A DNA stretch of 64,000 nucleotides from Tubulanus polymorphus (Eukaryota > Nemertea > Palaeonemertea > Tubulaniformes > Tubulanidae): positions 23,176,485-23,240,484 of the forward strand of contig NC_134027.1 in assembly GCF_964204645.1 (NCBI RefSeq). Direction: 5' to 3'. The translations under genes and the position numbers were made by a program. Shown here one piece after another: positions 19,310 through 33,500 of this stretch (the first letter of the stretch is position 1; each line of letters opens with the position of its first letter). The notes under the pieces are model-generated. The model made no database searches. It saw nothing but the letters and a program-made list of their open reading frames with translations, and was not told where the DNA came from.

Positions 19310-22075
19310 AGAAATACAGGCATGCTAATTGGGAATACACACCGTTAAAAGTCGTATTTACATACGGAGTGGTCGAAGCGTAATCACATAAAATATTACA
19401 ACACACATTTAAACAATATACTGAAGGAGACGTGAGTCTGTTTCATGGAGTTCATTACTTTTAGCATATTCTGTAACGATACAAAATTCGTTAAGGAATG
19501 ATAACATTATCAATGACAATTACATTGTCGATAATGTCCATTCTTATACACGAATTTGTTACCTGTCGTCGATTCTTTAGTTTTTCTGAAATTAGAAATA
19601 ATTTTTTTTCATGAAATTCTAAATCCAACGCAAGTGATAGTTTTAAGTGCATATCATAATAGGTTTTTAGTCAATTTCAGGAAATACTTTTAAAATTGGA
19701 AGGTACAACGTGTGCGTGTCCATTTTGACGTTCAGCTATTTGAAATGCAAACAATTTGGCATTTTGCTACTTAAATACTTATTTCTAAAATCAACAAAAA
19801 CGTTGCAAAGAATGCTTTATTTAAATGTGTTTTCACGCTTTTTGCGTTGATTTGGTGCAGTCACGACATCGACTGTAAATGGATCATAAGGAACTCACGT
19901 TCTGCTTGATTTGTTGTCGAAGACGCAACCTTCATTTCTGAGTAGGACTATTAAAAGTACGATCACCAAGATTACTACCAGCACAAACAAAATGATACCA
20001 AAGACAACACCAACATTGATCAGTGGAACTAGGGAAGTGACGGCCCACTTGTCAGCAACTGAAAAGATGATTTAACTGATGATTTTAATTTTAGAAGTAA
20101 TTCAGATATTTAAGTACAATGGAATACAAGCCATTGGATAACTGAAACACTATACTATATAACATAGTAACTGCAGGTATTATGGAGCTTTCATGACATA
20201 TATTATTGGGCTTTCGTGAATTATATCAATGGGCTTTCAGGAGATATATCATTGAGCTGCAGTAATTAGCTATAGTTATTATTAACTATAGCAACGCAAC
20301 AAGTAATGTAATGTACGGAAGCTGGAGTTTGGCCTGTATTGCTGTTATCAGACACCCTGCATTGATGCCTGCGTCATACATAAACAATAAATAGAAGTAA
20401 TGTAAATAAAACATGTCTGGACGAGACGTATGTATCCACGTAGGGAGCCTAAATATGGCGCATCCATGAGCAACGACGAGTGCAAAAGGTATTTTAGGAT
20501 ATCGTGACGTGTCGAGAAACATAAACACTCCATACATGGGTCAGTGGAATGTTGTGAAGTATGAATCCGTGAATACCTTGCCATGCGTGGTAAAGGGCCT
20601 GTATACGTTACTAAACAGTAAACGATATAAATTGGAAGAGCGGGTCTTTGGGGAGCGCTTTAGAAATATAATGTGTAAATTCGGTTAAGAAATGAATATG
20701 GATATATAGACTTAAAATTTAAGAAATCCTGCCAAGTTTTACATACAGGAGCATTAGAAGCAAATCAAGGAACCAGGACCGAAAATCTGGCCAAAAAACA
20801 CGGTGAACAATTACTACAACACAGCTAGATATTATATCGCCACAACACAGGTACAAACATCTCGTACAAAGAATTGTCAACCACTGTTAATTAACCGTGA
20901 TGATTATTGCATTTACGTAGTGGTCCTATAAAAACCGCCGAATATCATAGAACTCATTAACCATATATTCTACCTACGTAGAGATTAAACCTATTGTCGT
21001 CTTATATGAAACGGTCTTTTGTAGGTATCAATCTACGAACGGACCGTTTCAAGACATTTGGCTATTAAGATCTCCACTCAACACAATTTACGTCGTTCAG
21101 ACATCACATGTATTAATTTCTTCACACTACCGACATTTCTAATTGATAATAAAACATACATACTAACAACACCAGTCATTGGGGAGTTCATCCCCACACT
21201 CTGCTGAACATCTATAGACCTGACAGGAATAGTTGTTATTAAGAGGGGGGGTCGTGGCAGTAGATTTCGAAACGCTGTAACACATCTGCCGGAGTTTCGT
21301 ATATAGTACGGCTAGGCTGTAGTACTTACCAGTCTCAATGAGTTTCAGTGTTATTTTCAAACTCCCAACTGAATTAATGAGTCTACACGAATAAGATCCA
21401 TAATCAGACGCCTGAACTGATATTATAATGACCTCCCATTGCCTTAAATCTGTATTAATCACGATAGTTTTATCATGTGTTTCCTTGTGACTGCATACCA
21501 AAGTTGTTGCTAATGGGTTCGCATCATAGCGTAGCGTAAATTTAGCAGATTCTCCGATTTTTGCGCTCTGGGTTTGAGTTCTGAGAGCTTTGGCGCATCT
21601 ATTGGATAAGTAGAAAAAAGGTTGAGTAAATGCACATTCCGTGTGTGACCTAGATGAGAAGAGATCTAGACGACTGCCTTAATACATTTTTGCGCCCTTG
21701 TGAACATGAAAAAGATTGTATGAAAAGGGAAGGTCAGGCATTAAGGTCGTATTGTTTTGTTGCATATGGATCTACTCCCGAAGCTATGGATCATATTTGA
21801 ACGAAGGAGGGAACTGGTTTGAACATGATACGCTGGGTATGATTATACCATTATGTCGATCTCCTTTCAGGCAATGACTTTTTAGAAAATTGTGAAGTTC
21901 GTATAAAAACATCATGTCCAAAGAAAGAAGTGGCCAATTTCTGTCCATAATGAATGTGAACTTATACTTCTTCACGAATACTCCCTTGTCGAGGTAGTCG
22001 TGTGGAAATGGAACAACGAGGAAGACTGCAGATCACATGCTTAATAAATAATTAAATCGCACATGACTGTGTTAT

Positions 22076-22290
22076 ATGGCATTTCACATTCAGGAATGTA
22101 TCACACGTGTGATTAACCTTCAGGGCTGTTACCCATTTGTGATTCACATGTGTAAAAATGGGACAAAATCACGCGTATGATTCACATTCAGGGATGTATC
22201 ACACGTGTGATTTTTAAATCACACGTGTGATCATGTCCTATTTTAACACATATGAATCGCATGTGTTTTTTAAAACATCACATGTGTGGA
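22076..22290. repeat. cluster of CACGTG-type palindromes
   Basis: ATCACACGTGTGAT occurs complete three times (about 22091, 22198 and 22217), with degenerate versions (TTCACATGTG, ATCACGCGTATGAT, ACATCACATGTGTGG) between them and a repeated spacer TTCACATTCAGG(A/G)ATGT. It lies in the intron between Ig7 and Ig6 of IgSF copy 2. Confidence 0.8.
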
Positions 22291-25200
22291 TTTTTCTGTA
22301 AGGGGATATTACTTACATTGGACATCGACAGTAGCGATATTACTGATAGTAAAACCCCCTGTATTTATCACTTGACACCTGTATTGTCCTGTATCAGCTT
22401 TAGATAAATTGTGCAGGGCAAGCTGATCATTCGTAGTTCCTATCGATTTCCAGACACCAGATACCGTTGAGAATTGCCAGATGTAAAATGTAACTATTAG
22501 GGTTTCCACCAGTTGCTGCACAATTAAACCAAATTGAATTGCCTTCTGTTCTTACTTAGCTGGAATCAGCGAAACAGAATTAGCCGCATCTGTAAAACAT
22601 AGCACCTAAATTGAAAATGAAGGGAGGGGAAACATATATGCCAATATTCCTAACTTGCACAATAAAGACATTGTCGTGGATTTGGTAACATCATAACAAG
22701 TTGACAATCCTAGTAAAATGTTTCACACATGCCATACACTGTTTATTTATACTATCTACAAAAAGTATTTCATTAGAAGAACAAGTAATTAATAAACTAT
22801 CTGCATTACTTACAGGTTACATTTAATTCAACTTTATTAGAAATCATTGGTGTTGATATACCAGCCCCAGTAGCTGTACATTGATATTCTGCAAGGTTAT
22901 CGGTTTTAGTGACTGTTGAATATTTTAGAGGACTAACTCCCTGCTTCACAGCGCTGCCTCCTGGCGTTCTAGTTAAGGAAAGATTCGGTACCGGGTCACC
23001 GGTAGCTGTACACGTAAAGTCAACAGTTGCAGATTCCTGAACGGGTGACGTCGGTCCTTGCAATGTGGATCTTGGCGGATCTGAAATGAAGGAGATTTAA
23101 GTATCAATGTTGTAGTAGAAAATTTGGATTATCATTCATAGAGCTTTTTGATTGTGATCGTGTGATCTTTATTGTAAGCATTTTCTCATTATATTTGACA
23201 CACCTAATGAATACAGTACCACCGACGGTAGATGGGTATGAATATTTGATTAATGGGGGATTTTTGCACTAAATGGTGGCACGATATTCACTTGAATGCG
23301 AAATGAAAACTTATTGTTGCTAGTTCTCAATTAAGGTGAATGTATGAATATATACTTAGACATAAGTTAAATAGATAATTACATTGAATGTTAATAGTAA
23401 TTCCACCAGTAACTGATCCAAATGTATTCGATGCTGTACACGTATAAACACCTGAATCAGTTCTCCTGACTTCTGTAAACATGAGTTTACTATTAGACTG
23501 TCCTGATAGATTGACACCACTCCATTTATACGGCAGTCCTTTAGCTCCAGACCGTGAACCGTCACATGTGATTGTTTATGTTGAATTCTCCTGTACTGTG
23601 ACGATGTTGTTTGTGGTGGTGTCTGGTTGAGATGTTAAAACTGGTCCACTCGGGGGTACTGTAAACATCGAAACAGAATGAGAACTTCAACAGGCTCAAT
23701 TTCCATTCACATATTCTGAGCGTTTTTAGGCTCTGCTTGATCATCTCATATATTGATTGATTGATTGATTTCATTTTCATAGAACATAATTGCATATTAT
23801 AGTAATTTCTCTTCAAAAATGAACTATGAAGGAGTCGTCCGGAGCCTGAAGGTTGTAACTCCGTACAGAGTGGACGGAGGCGCTCCGGGGACTATGAAAT
23901 GGATGGTGATAATGTTAATATCAATATTATCAGGCTTTATCAAGCTTTTTTTCAAAACTACATTCAACAAACAATGTCAATACTATAACACCTATTATAT
24001 GATACAAACATACTATGATTTGAATATTCTAGAGGATCATTTATTGATTTCTTACACATGAAATAAAATTTCCGGACTTTCCTTTGAGGGGGTTTTATTC
24101 GTAATGCTCAGTTGTCATGCCCATTTCTTTCTAAAGAGATTAGAAAATAGGTGATTTTCTGTGTTTCACACCAAACATACAAAAGTCGCATCCTAGGGTA
24201 CAGTTCCTATGATTCACTATGTACAAGTAGAATTGGCTGTGGCGAGGAGTCTGTCACTGAGATTTCATCTAATACATATTAGGGGGGGGGAAGAGATTTA
24301 GATATTCAACACTTATTTATTGATCAGTTGTTTTGTAGATTTGGTGAATGAATGAATCGAAGTGTATTTCTTAATCGAATTTTGTCATCGATTTTTTTTT
24401 TTTATAAATGCCTGGAGCTTTATTGAGTGAGTAATCATTGAACGTATTTGTTTTGTGACGGGCTGATTGTGGATAATTTCTTAATCTTGTGTCATGTCTG
24501 TGGTTTACTTGGTTGTGTTGAAACAATGCTCTTATTGGCACTTTTCCTTCATAGTACGTACTTGTCGCCAATATTTGCGAGGTCTAGATTTATAATGTCT
24601 TAAAATTTTAGGATTTCATATTTTCTTGATAATTGAGATGTGGGCGCATTATAGCGGCTTTTATCAATAGATTGCCGTTTTGAAAAATGATGTCGATTTG
24701 CTGTTTTAGAGAAGAGTGTTCTCTGTCCTGCATAACAAAAATTTACATATATTTGGCCATGGAACAGCAGTTCTTTCTCCATGCGAGATATATTGAAAAT
24801 GCGTCTTGTACTTCGAAATGTAGCATTGAAAAACTGAAAACAAATAATACGAAAGAAAGGGCGGTCCTCTAGCACCTAAGGCGAGCCGGCGGATCCGCGT
24901 CTGTGATACAGAGCACGAATAGACTGAGTAAAATGTGGCATTTTCCCGCATAATTAGACTAAACTGAATACAGTACTTATTCGTGAATTCTTACCTTTGA
25001 AAAAATATTTAGAAAGATCATGCATGCACTTGAATCCCCTATCGTTATACTAAAAACACGATTGAAATGAGATTTATTTCAACTGTTTTTGATTCTCACC
25101 TGCTACGGTAAATTCTGTTTTACTATCTGGGAACATGCTCATGTAATCACAAAATCCTTTTCCCAGCATAATCATCTGTACATTACTGATATATATGTTA

Positions 25201-26266
25201 ACCATATCGCCCGGCTGTGACGTCACATTGTCCGGTGTATCGGGGCTCAATATTAAAGGCAGTTTTACGAGGACAGTTTGTCTTATCAAACTCATACGGT
25301 ATTAAACGGCTACCAAATATCATTTTCTGACCACAGAAATTTTTACTGGGCGGTGAAACCTGACATTGTACGTCAGCGGTGCCACCAATTCTAAAAACTA
25401 CTGGCGTAACAACTACCGTAAGGTTCGTATCCGCTGCGTCTATACAGTTCTGCTGCTGTCCTAAACAAGAAAAATTAACACACAACGATTCATATTCTAA
25501 TTACGGGTTGATAAAGCAATTATTTTGAATTAATTATTAATCATATCAACAGCATGCGGCCATTGCGAGCGAAAGTCGATGAATGTCGTCACTTATTCGA
25601 CAGCTATCAAGGTTCGAATCCCAGTCGTCGCTCACTAAGAATCCGACCACACATTTTCATTAGCTCATTACAGAGCCGTGGGGGGGGGGGAGGTTTCGTG
25701 CGAGAAAGCCAAAATGTTTAGACAGGGTAAAATCGTTGAAATATGAATAGCTGCACTAAAGTAACACGTCAACAATTTTGAAAGTCTTGTGGTTTGTTTT
25801 CTTAAAAGTCAAGAAGGCAATATTGTCAAAATATAACTGCAAAGTAACGGGTTTTCTGTTTGCAGCCGTCTGAAGTAAATTTGCATTTCCATTGGAATAA
25901 GTTACTCCCGACTTCAATAGAATAAGCACGGGCCAAATTTGCCTCAGGCCTGCTCCGTAACAATTTTTCGGAATTAGAACTCGCCGGTAGGCCTACTTAC
26001 CGTTTATTTTAGTATACACCATTAGACACATGAACAGCGTCACGACAAAACACTCCTACAATTAAAACATTCCGGCAAGTCGTGGTCCTCTCAGTTCCAG
26101 CAGGGCGAATAGTTGTCGATGCGGCATTTGTCGACAACGACACTGCATGGGTGGAGAGATTCAGCCTCGAGTGCTGTTCGGTTCCGTGTCGCAGCACCGC
26201 CGAAGGGGAAGTAGGGGTCACCACCTCCAGGTGATTTTGTATTTTGTACTTATGTCGCTGACAGTT

Positions 26267-26390
26267 GCAATTTGAGCGTTTGCGGGGACGTCGAATTTAA
26301 TTTTCCACACATCCGAAATAAGGGGATAAAATTTGAGCGTTTGCGGGGACGTCGAATTTTATTTTCCACAAATCCGAAATAAGGGGATAA
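26267..26390. repeat. 61-62-bp tandem duplication
   Basis: The segment from AATTTGAGCGTTTGCGG to AATAAGGGGATAA occurs twice in a row with three or so differences. It lies in intron 1 of IgSF copy 2; a single, shorter relative is at 33405-33435 in copy 3. Confidence 0.85.
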
Positions 26391-26482
26391 CTATTATGTC
26401 ACTCAATACGTGGTTTTTAACGTGGTTATGGACACATGGACTTAATAATATGTAATTATATTGGCCTTACCTTGATAAACAT

Positions 26483-27501
26483 GCTGCTTTGTTGAAATCA
26501 CTACAAAACTCTCATGAAGATTAATTTTTTTTTAATTTCACTCAGGGTTTTTAATACACAAAGCATCATATAAATTCAAATGAATTCAATAATATATGCG
26601 CACTAGAACTTGGAGTAATCAGTCTGAATTATCACTTCAAAATTAGACTCTTCGTTATTCGCTACCCATCAACTCGTCACTGAACGACTCGCCGATCTGT
26701 CGAAGGAGCATTCCTATTTGGAACGTTCATTGCCCCGAGCTCTCCTCCCAATTTCTAACTTGGTATTCACGGTCGCCTTTACAGGTAGCAGCGAGTAACG
26801 TAGAGTCAAATGTATATGATTAGCATAGATTACATAATTAGAGCCGATGATGACTACGTAACAAAATATATGGAGGTAAAATGTTAGAAAAAATACAATT
26901 CTATTCATACAAAACTAAAAGTTTATATACACAAATATTTTCCAATGCTATAGAAATAAATATAAGTCTTGTACCACGGGTCAATTTAATCATGTACAGG
27001 GTGAATTTATGGGGTTGACTCGGGGATCCCGGCCCCTGCCTTCCAATCGAGGTTGCCATTTTTGTCAACACAGAGGTCGCAAAAATCCATTTGACACTCA
27101 TCCGGATATTGAATGTTTGTGTTTATCTCTTATATTATGCATAATACTGAGGGAGGGCCCCGCTAATGTGACTTAGCGTTACACACTCCTAGTATGTCCT
27201 ATATTTCACGCCGGGAAAATGTCCCTAATCAAAGTTGGTTTTCTATTTCATTCACATCTTCACATCTTCATAAAAGTTTGGATCGTTTTCATGAGGCTCA
27301 CCTGATGATGAAGAAAAACAGAAAACAACGAAATTAATGAATGTCAGGTTTGTTCCATATCAGACAAGTACGGCTTTCTGAAAAGTGACGAGGTCGCAGA
27401 GTTTTGAACGAGTCACGAGGTTTTCCCGTAAATTTCCCTCAATTGAAAGAATCTTTGATTAACATTTAGAAACAAACGTAGGCATGGCAATTTAGACTCA
27501 C
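26483..27501. other. intergenic, 3' flank of IgSF copy 3
   Basis: Upstream DNA of copy 2 and downstream DNA of copy 3. A minus-strand stretch at about 27012-27095 reads as a coding-like, Cys-containing segment (CQMDFCDLCVDKNGNLDW) ending in TAA at about 27013, but there is no convincing acceptor and no match in the other copies, so it is not called. Confidence 0.4.
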
Positions 27502-27546
27502 CACTAAAAGCCACATTTACATACGGCGTCGCCGCTGCATAATCGC
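27502..27546 (-). CDS. IgSF copy 3, tail exon with YVNV
   Basis: 45 bases, phase 1-1, encoding DYAAATPYVNVAFSG. PYVNV fits the Grb2 SH2 ligand consensus Y-x-N. The exon continues phase 1 into a last exon that I could not identify. Confidence 0.75.
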
Positions 27547-30500
27547 CTGAAATATAACAATATAGATATGTACGAACACAAAGGACTGTTAAAATTGGCA
27601 AAGATACGGGAGGTTTAGAATCCTAAGCTCATACGTACGTGAATCTGCGTCGTGGGTTTTATTTTCATTACAGCTAGTATACTCTGTAACGATACAAAAA
27701 AAAATCCGTTAACATCATCAATGATATTCAATATTATCATATGTGAATGTATATTTCCTTTCTTTTAGAGATCGGATTAAGTTTTGTAAATGCTGATTTG
27801 TATTTTCAATATGATCAATATTTACCTGTTGTTGGTTCTTTAGTTTTTCTGAAATAAAAGGGTAATTTCATTGCGATTTCGATGGTTATCGATTCAAAAT
27901 ACATACATATTTCATTACAGCGGGTCAGTATTTATTTGGGGGGGGGGGGGGGGTAGAATTCGAACCTACTCAGAGAGGTGTAAAGGTATATGTTCAAACA
28001 ACCACGTGTTACCCATTATTGACATGCTGCTTTTTGGCATGCAATCGAATTTGGGACTTTCTGTTACTCGGAGGCAATGGAAAATCTAGTCATTTTGAAA
28101 ATTGATAAAGCCATTGGAGAGTGTTATTTTCATGTAAAAGCTGTATCCTTTTTGTGCACTCTCTATATAAAGGTGTAATTAATATCAAATAAGGCAGTCA
28201 GGAAAATTCACCCAATCAGTCGCTTGCCGGTTCAGACTGAATGGAAGATTGTTTGAATGAACCAGAACCGAATTTCCCAATTATGTACTTCGATTTAAAC
28301 AAAACATTCTGTAAATTTGTCCGTCGATCACACAACTATATCTGTACTTCGATTTCCGATTTCAAAATCAAACCCCCTGTTTCGTTTTCGGCAGGTGCGG
28401 TGAGTCTGTAAGGGGCACTCCATCAAAATATCAAACGAAATTAACCAAACCAAATAAGTAACATCGACAATCCCTATTTCAAGATCAATACCAGGCAATC
28501 AAAATGATTCACGAAGATAACGCGGTTATACCGCAGTGTATTGGCCAATAAACTTACGTTTTTCTCAATCTGTCGATTAAGACGATACCTCGGTTGTTTC
28601 TGAGTAGCTGTATCAATACTACGATGAACAATATTACAACCAGAACAAACGATATGCTACCAAGAACAACACCAGCATCAGATTGATGTACTACTGAAAA
28701 TTAGATTATGCTTTAGTTGGGATAATCGGTATTTTTCTAAATCTACCGAATACTGCAAAGTTCTTGTAAAAATCATCTACCGAACAGGCAAATTTTCCGT
28801 TCATATTGATAATCGCTGCGAGTGGCGTAAAGATCGCATAATCATCAGACCACCAACCGGCGCCCGCGTACGTTCTACATTCTTCCAATGAGCCGTCTGC
28901 TCGCAAAGATGCAATCAATAGTTGCAATAAATTTATAAACTTATACATGGCCGGGATCGATATTAACCATTCGAGCAGAGCACTGATGAAAAAACTCAGT
29001 GCTTGAACGACGAGCGAGGAAGCAGGAAGCATTGCGTGCGCATTTGCTTACCATTTGTTTTAGTTGTAACTATATCGGTAGATAAACTTGTATTATCACC
29101 AGGATTTGAGTTGACACTTTTCACTTTGAACAGATAATCAGTCGCTGGTTTTAATCCGGTTATTTTTGTTTGTACCAGTTTTCTATAACCGGGATCGGTT
29201 ATTTCTGTTTTATTGACGAATTGCGTAGAGTCTAGTGCCCTGTAACTGAGGGTGAACGTCTGTTCGGAGCCACCCGCAAATTCAGACACCCAACTCAGAG
29301 TCACGGATTCAGCTGTTTTTGCAAGAACTGTCAGATTTGTCGGGGTTTGTGGAGGTCCTTAACAAGATAGATACAAGAATAGGTGATGTAACCTCTCGAA
29401 TTGATGGTATGCTTAATATTGCGTTTCTAGGATAGATTTCTACTGAAACGTTTTGTAATACTTCATATACTTACCAGTCTCTGCGAGTTTGATTGTAGCC
29501 GTTATGCTCCCAATTGAATTTTTAACTCTACACGAATAAGTTCCATAATCAGACTCCCGGACGGATTTTATGATTACATTCCATTGAGTTTTGCTCATCG
29601 TGGCAAAATATGAGGCTTCCCTCATTCTGTGACTGCATCTCAAGGTTGTGGGTGTCGGATTCGCGTCGTAATTTATCGTCAATTTAGCAGTTTCTCCTAT
29701 TTTTGCTGCAACCGATTTAACTTTTCGCTTAAGCTTTGGTGCATCTATCGGAAATGAAAAAAAAAGAAATATTTGGAAGCACTTTCTGCGAGTGACCTGA
29801 CTACAATATTCATAATCCTAGCATTGGTGCTTCAAGCTAGGCACAGATCAACCCTAACGTGGCAATTCAACTGATCGGTGACTGATGTCGACCGTCACAT
29901 TTCTGCCACCGCGATCTCAATCGATCTGAGTCTAGCTATGGTTGTTTACGGAACCGTCGACGAGTCCCTAGAATTGAAAATGTTCTACTTCTACGATGCG
30001 ACGGAACCGGTGTGCGCGCTGCGGTGGGCCGACAACCGGGGCCGACAACAGCAAATGAAATCAAATCCTAACGGCAGTCTATTGGCCGTCTGATGAATTT
30101 GTTTGAAACTATCATCGTAATTCTGTTGGGATAATTGCCTTATCTAGGGGAATTCGGTTATTTCAGTTTTGAAAATGTGAGTAATATCGGCGTAAACAAA
30201 TTCTAGCCATATTTCGATCAAAATCAAATACGTACTCAACGTTATTTGATTTTTGGTGTTCCGCATCTTCCACCAAATATATGAAAATTTAAGCGCAATA
30301 TATCGGCAAATCACTGGAAAATTGTTAAATTTTTCGTAGAGGCAAATGGTGCATTTAACCTTTATTCTGAAGGTTGTATATTAGAACGAGTCTCATGATT
30401 TACCCATAGAGAAACTACGACAGGGGTGTATCTGCATATCAGTACAGATTAACAGGCCAAGGGCGTTGTTGAAAAAATTTCCTTTGACGATCCGACATTC

Positions 30501-33500
30501 AGAGGCGTTGTCAATGAAATTTAGGCTGGAATTTCAATGAAGTGGCTGGGATCGAGTCGCTGGTCGTTTGCGTGGATTACCTTTATGTAAAGTTGCTGGG
30601 ATCGAGGGGGCTGTGTGTTAACGCAGATAATCCCTTTATAAAAGTAGCTGGGATCGAACGACTGGGTGTTTGCGTGGGTGTTTACCCTTGTACAAAGTGG
30701 CTGGGATCGAAAGACTGTATGTTATTATGTTGGATATCGGGCGAGCGGGTTTTGATTTTTATACAACAAAAGACAACGATGCTTTGCTGATGCGGGCGAG
30801 CGCATTTGACTTTTCAAAATTTGTATTAGGGACTTTTTATGACGCAAGCGGCATTTGACCTTTTTTGAAAAATTATGGTATTTCTTTGTTTGGCCTAGTA
30901 CCGGTATTGCAGATTCTCCAATCATCATCTTTAAACGGTTATCACCAAGTAACCTCAAATATAGCTATACACATTACAAAATCAATATTCATTTGGTGAT
31001 TGTCGGATCGTCGAAGAAAACTTCCTCGACATTGCTTGGTTTCTGATTGTCGGATTGTCGAAGGAAATTTTTTCGACAATGCTTCTAATTGTCGAGAGAA
31101 GTTCTCGGGACGAAAACCGCATTACGCAGTTTGTGCCTACGACCTCGGCACAAATCAACCAGAAAACGGATACCAGCATACCGATTACTACTTACATTGG
31201 ACATCGACGGTAGCGATATTACTGATAGTAAAACCCACTGTATTTGCCACTTGACATCTGTATAGTCCTGAATCAGCTTTTGATAAATCATGTATGACAT
31301 GATGATCAATGTTCGGTCCGATTGATTTCCAGACACCCGGCGCAGTTGAGAGTTGCCAGGTGTAAGTGAAATTATCGGGGTTTCCATCAGTTGCAGCACA
31401 GAAAAACCCAATTGAATTGCCTTCTGTAATTAACGACTTAACTGGAGTCAACGAAACAGAATCAACGGCATCTGTAAAATATTACCCGGCATTCAGAAAT
31501 GACTGTGTAAAAATAGGCCTGCATGTAGTGATTATTCCACACTTGTTCATTACACACTTTTTCATAGATTAGGTAAAACCATAGACAGGTTGACAAGTCT
31601 GATAAGACATTTCGCAAATTCTTGGGAACTATCTGTATAACTTACGGGTGACCGTTAATACAACTTTATTAGAAATCATTGGTGTTGGTATACCAGCCCC
31701 AGTAGCTGTACATTGATATTCTGCCTGGTTATCTGTTTTATTGACGGATGTTGAATATGTTAGAGGACTAACTCCCCGTTTCACAGTGCTGCCCCCTGGT
31801 GTTCTAGTTATGGCGAGGTTCGGTTCCGGGTTACCCCCTGTAGCTGTACACGTTAAGTTAACAGATGTTGATTCCTGAACGGGTGACGTCGGTCCTTGTA
31901 ATGCAACACTATTTGGTGGATCTGAAATTCAACGAAATGAAGATGGTCAAAATATATCGTTCATCGCATCTGAGGATTGGTAAGTGTAGCTAGATTCCGT
32001 ATTGTTACCGGAGCTCACGCCAACACAAAACCTATGAAATTGTGTGTAGAAAACTACTTACTATTTCAGCACCTTATCAAGGATATTATTACTGGACGAT
32101 GTTATTTGCGGTGTTGACCTTTTGTATGTGAGCAAAATGACACAAGTTAATGAAATACTTACATTGAACGTTGATAGTGATTCTACCAGTAACTGATCCA
32201 TATGTATTCGATACTGTACACGTATAAACACCTGAATCAGTTTTACTGATTCGTGTAAAACTGAGTTTATTATTAGACTGTCCTGATAGATTGACACCAC
32301 TCCATTTATACGTCAGTCCTGTAGCTCCAGACTGTGAACCGTCACATGTGATTGTTAACGATGAATTCTCCTGTAATGTGACGATGTTGTTGATTGCGGT
32401 GGTTGGTTGAGATGTTAGAACTGGTCCACTCGGGGGCGCTGTAAATATCGGAACAGAATAGATTTAAGTTTTTACGATTCACCTTTCATTAGCATGCTCC
32501 AGATTCATTTATTAGGATTTTCATTATACACAGCTTAAGAATGAAAGTATGACACAATGCATCAATAGACTACGAGTTAAATGTGGCATTGTCAATCTCA
32601 TCCGACTAAACTAAATAAAGCATCTATTGGTAAATTCTAACTTGAGGACAAAAATGACGTAGAAAATCAACTCAAAGCGGCAAATAATTCAATGCCAATA
32701 ATTATTACTAAACACGATTAAAATGTATGAATCATTCGTTTATAATTCTCACCTACTACAGTAATTACTGTTTTACTATTTCTGAAAGAGTTCATGTAGT
32801 CACATGACCATGTCCCAGCATCAATCATCTGTACATTAGTGATGCGTAAACCATAACGTCCAGCTGTGACGTCACATTGTCCAGTGTACCGGGGTTCAGT
32901 GATAGTTCCACGAGGACAGTTTGTCTCATCAAACTGAAACGGCATAAAAGGGCCAGACAAGACTATCCTGAGACCGCAGAATTTTTTACTAGGTGGTGAA
33001 ACCTGACATTGTACGACAGTGGTGCCACCTAGTTTTACAACTGCTAGTGTTGCAACTATCGTGATTGTCGTATCCGCTGCGTCTATACAGTTCTGCTGCT
33101 GCCCTATACAAGGAAAGTAAACAAGTAACTATTCCTCTCTAATTACATGTTAATAAAGCCATTATTTGAATTAATCTTATCATCGACGAAACATAACCCT
33201 GGTTCGTATTAATCATAAGAATCCAGCACTTATTTTTCATTTTTACTCGCCGTTTATTTTCGTGTACAACATTAGACACATGAATAGAGTCGTGACCAAA
33301 AACTCCTGCAATGAAAGAATCATTAGATGAGAGCTCTGAGCTCTACATTGTCGACAAACGAACAGTTACCATGTGCAATCTTAGCGTTAAAAAAAATCAA
33401 GGACAAATATGATTTTCCACCCGTCCGAAATAAGAGGACCCTATTATGATCTTCGTTCAATCTCGAGTACTGCATAGAATGAATTAGATTATTCTTTAAG

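Larger units (their letters stand above)
19340..26482 (-). pseudogene. IgSF transmembrane receptor, copy 2 (pseudogene)
   Basis: Exon relics from the 5' end: 26471-26482 (MFIK), 26001-26055 (signal peptide, ECFVVTLFMCLMVYTKIN), 25100-25460 (Ig1), 23383-23658 (Ig2), 22814-23080 (Ig3, open), 22317-22589 (Ig6), 21330-21598 (Ig7), 19899-20058 (membrane), 19563-19585, 19432-19470 and about 19345-19385 (tail, YASTTPYVNTTFNG). Lesions: Ig1 is 361 bases instead of 351 and hits a stop at 25198-25200; Ig2 has TAA at 23576-23578 in place of a Leu codon; Ig6 has TAA at 22552-22554 and two compensating shifts; Ig7 is 269 bases, out of frame; the acceptor of the last tail exon is gone (ATGTG instead of CAG); the donor of the tail exon before it is GTCTCC. 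The FN3 exon and the Ig5-type exon are missing. Several independent hits argue for an old loss of function. Confidence 0.85.

Noticed and set aside
27012-27095. Candidate last exon of IgSF copy 3 with CQMDFCDLC
   Set aside because: Coding-like and ends in a stop, but no acceptor AG with a pyrimidine tract in the needed phase and no counterpart behind copies 1 and 2.
28706-29032. 108-codon minus-strand frame between FN3 and membrane exons of IgSF copy 3
   Set aside because: It starts in intron next to the FN3 donor, has no acceptor or donor pattern matched in other copies and no domain signature.
30537-30725. CRISPR-like regularly spaced repeats
   Set aside because: Units are longer imperfect tandem repeats with related spacers, in a eukaryotic intron; no CRISPR logic applies.
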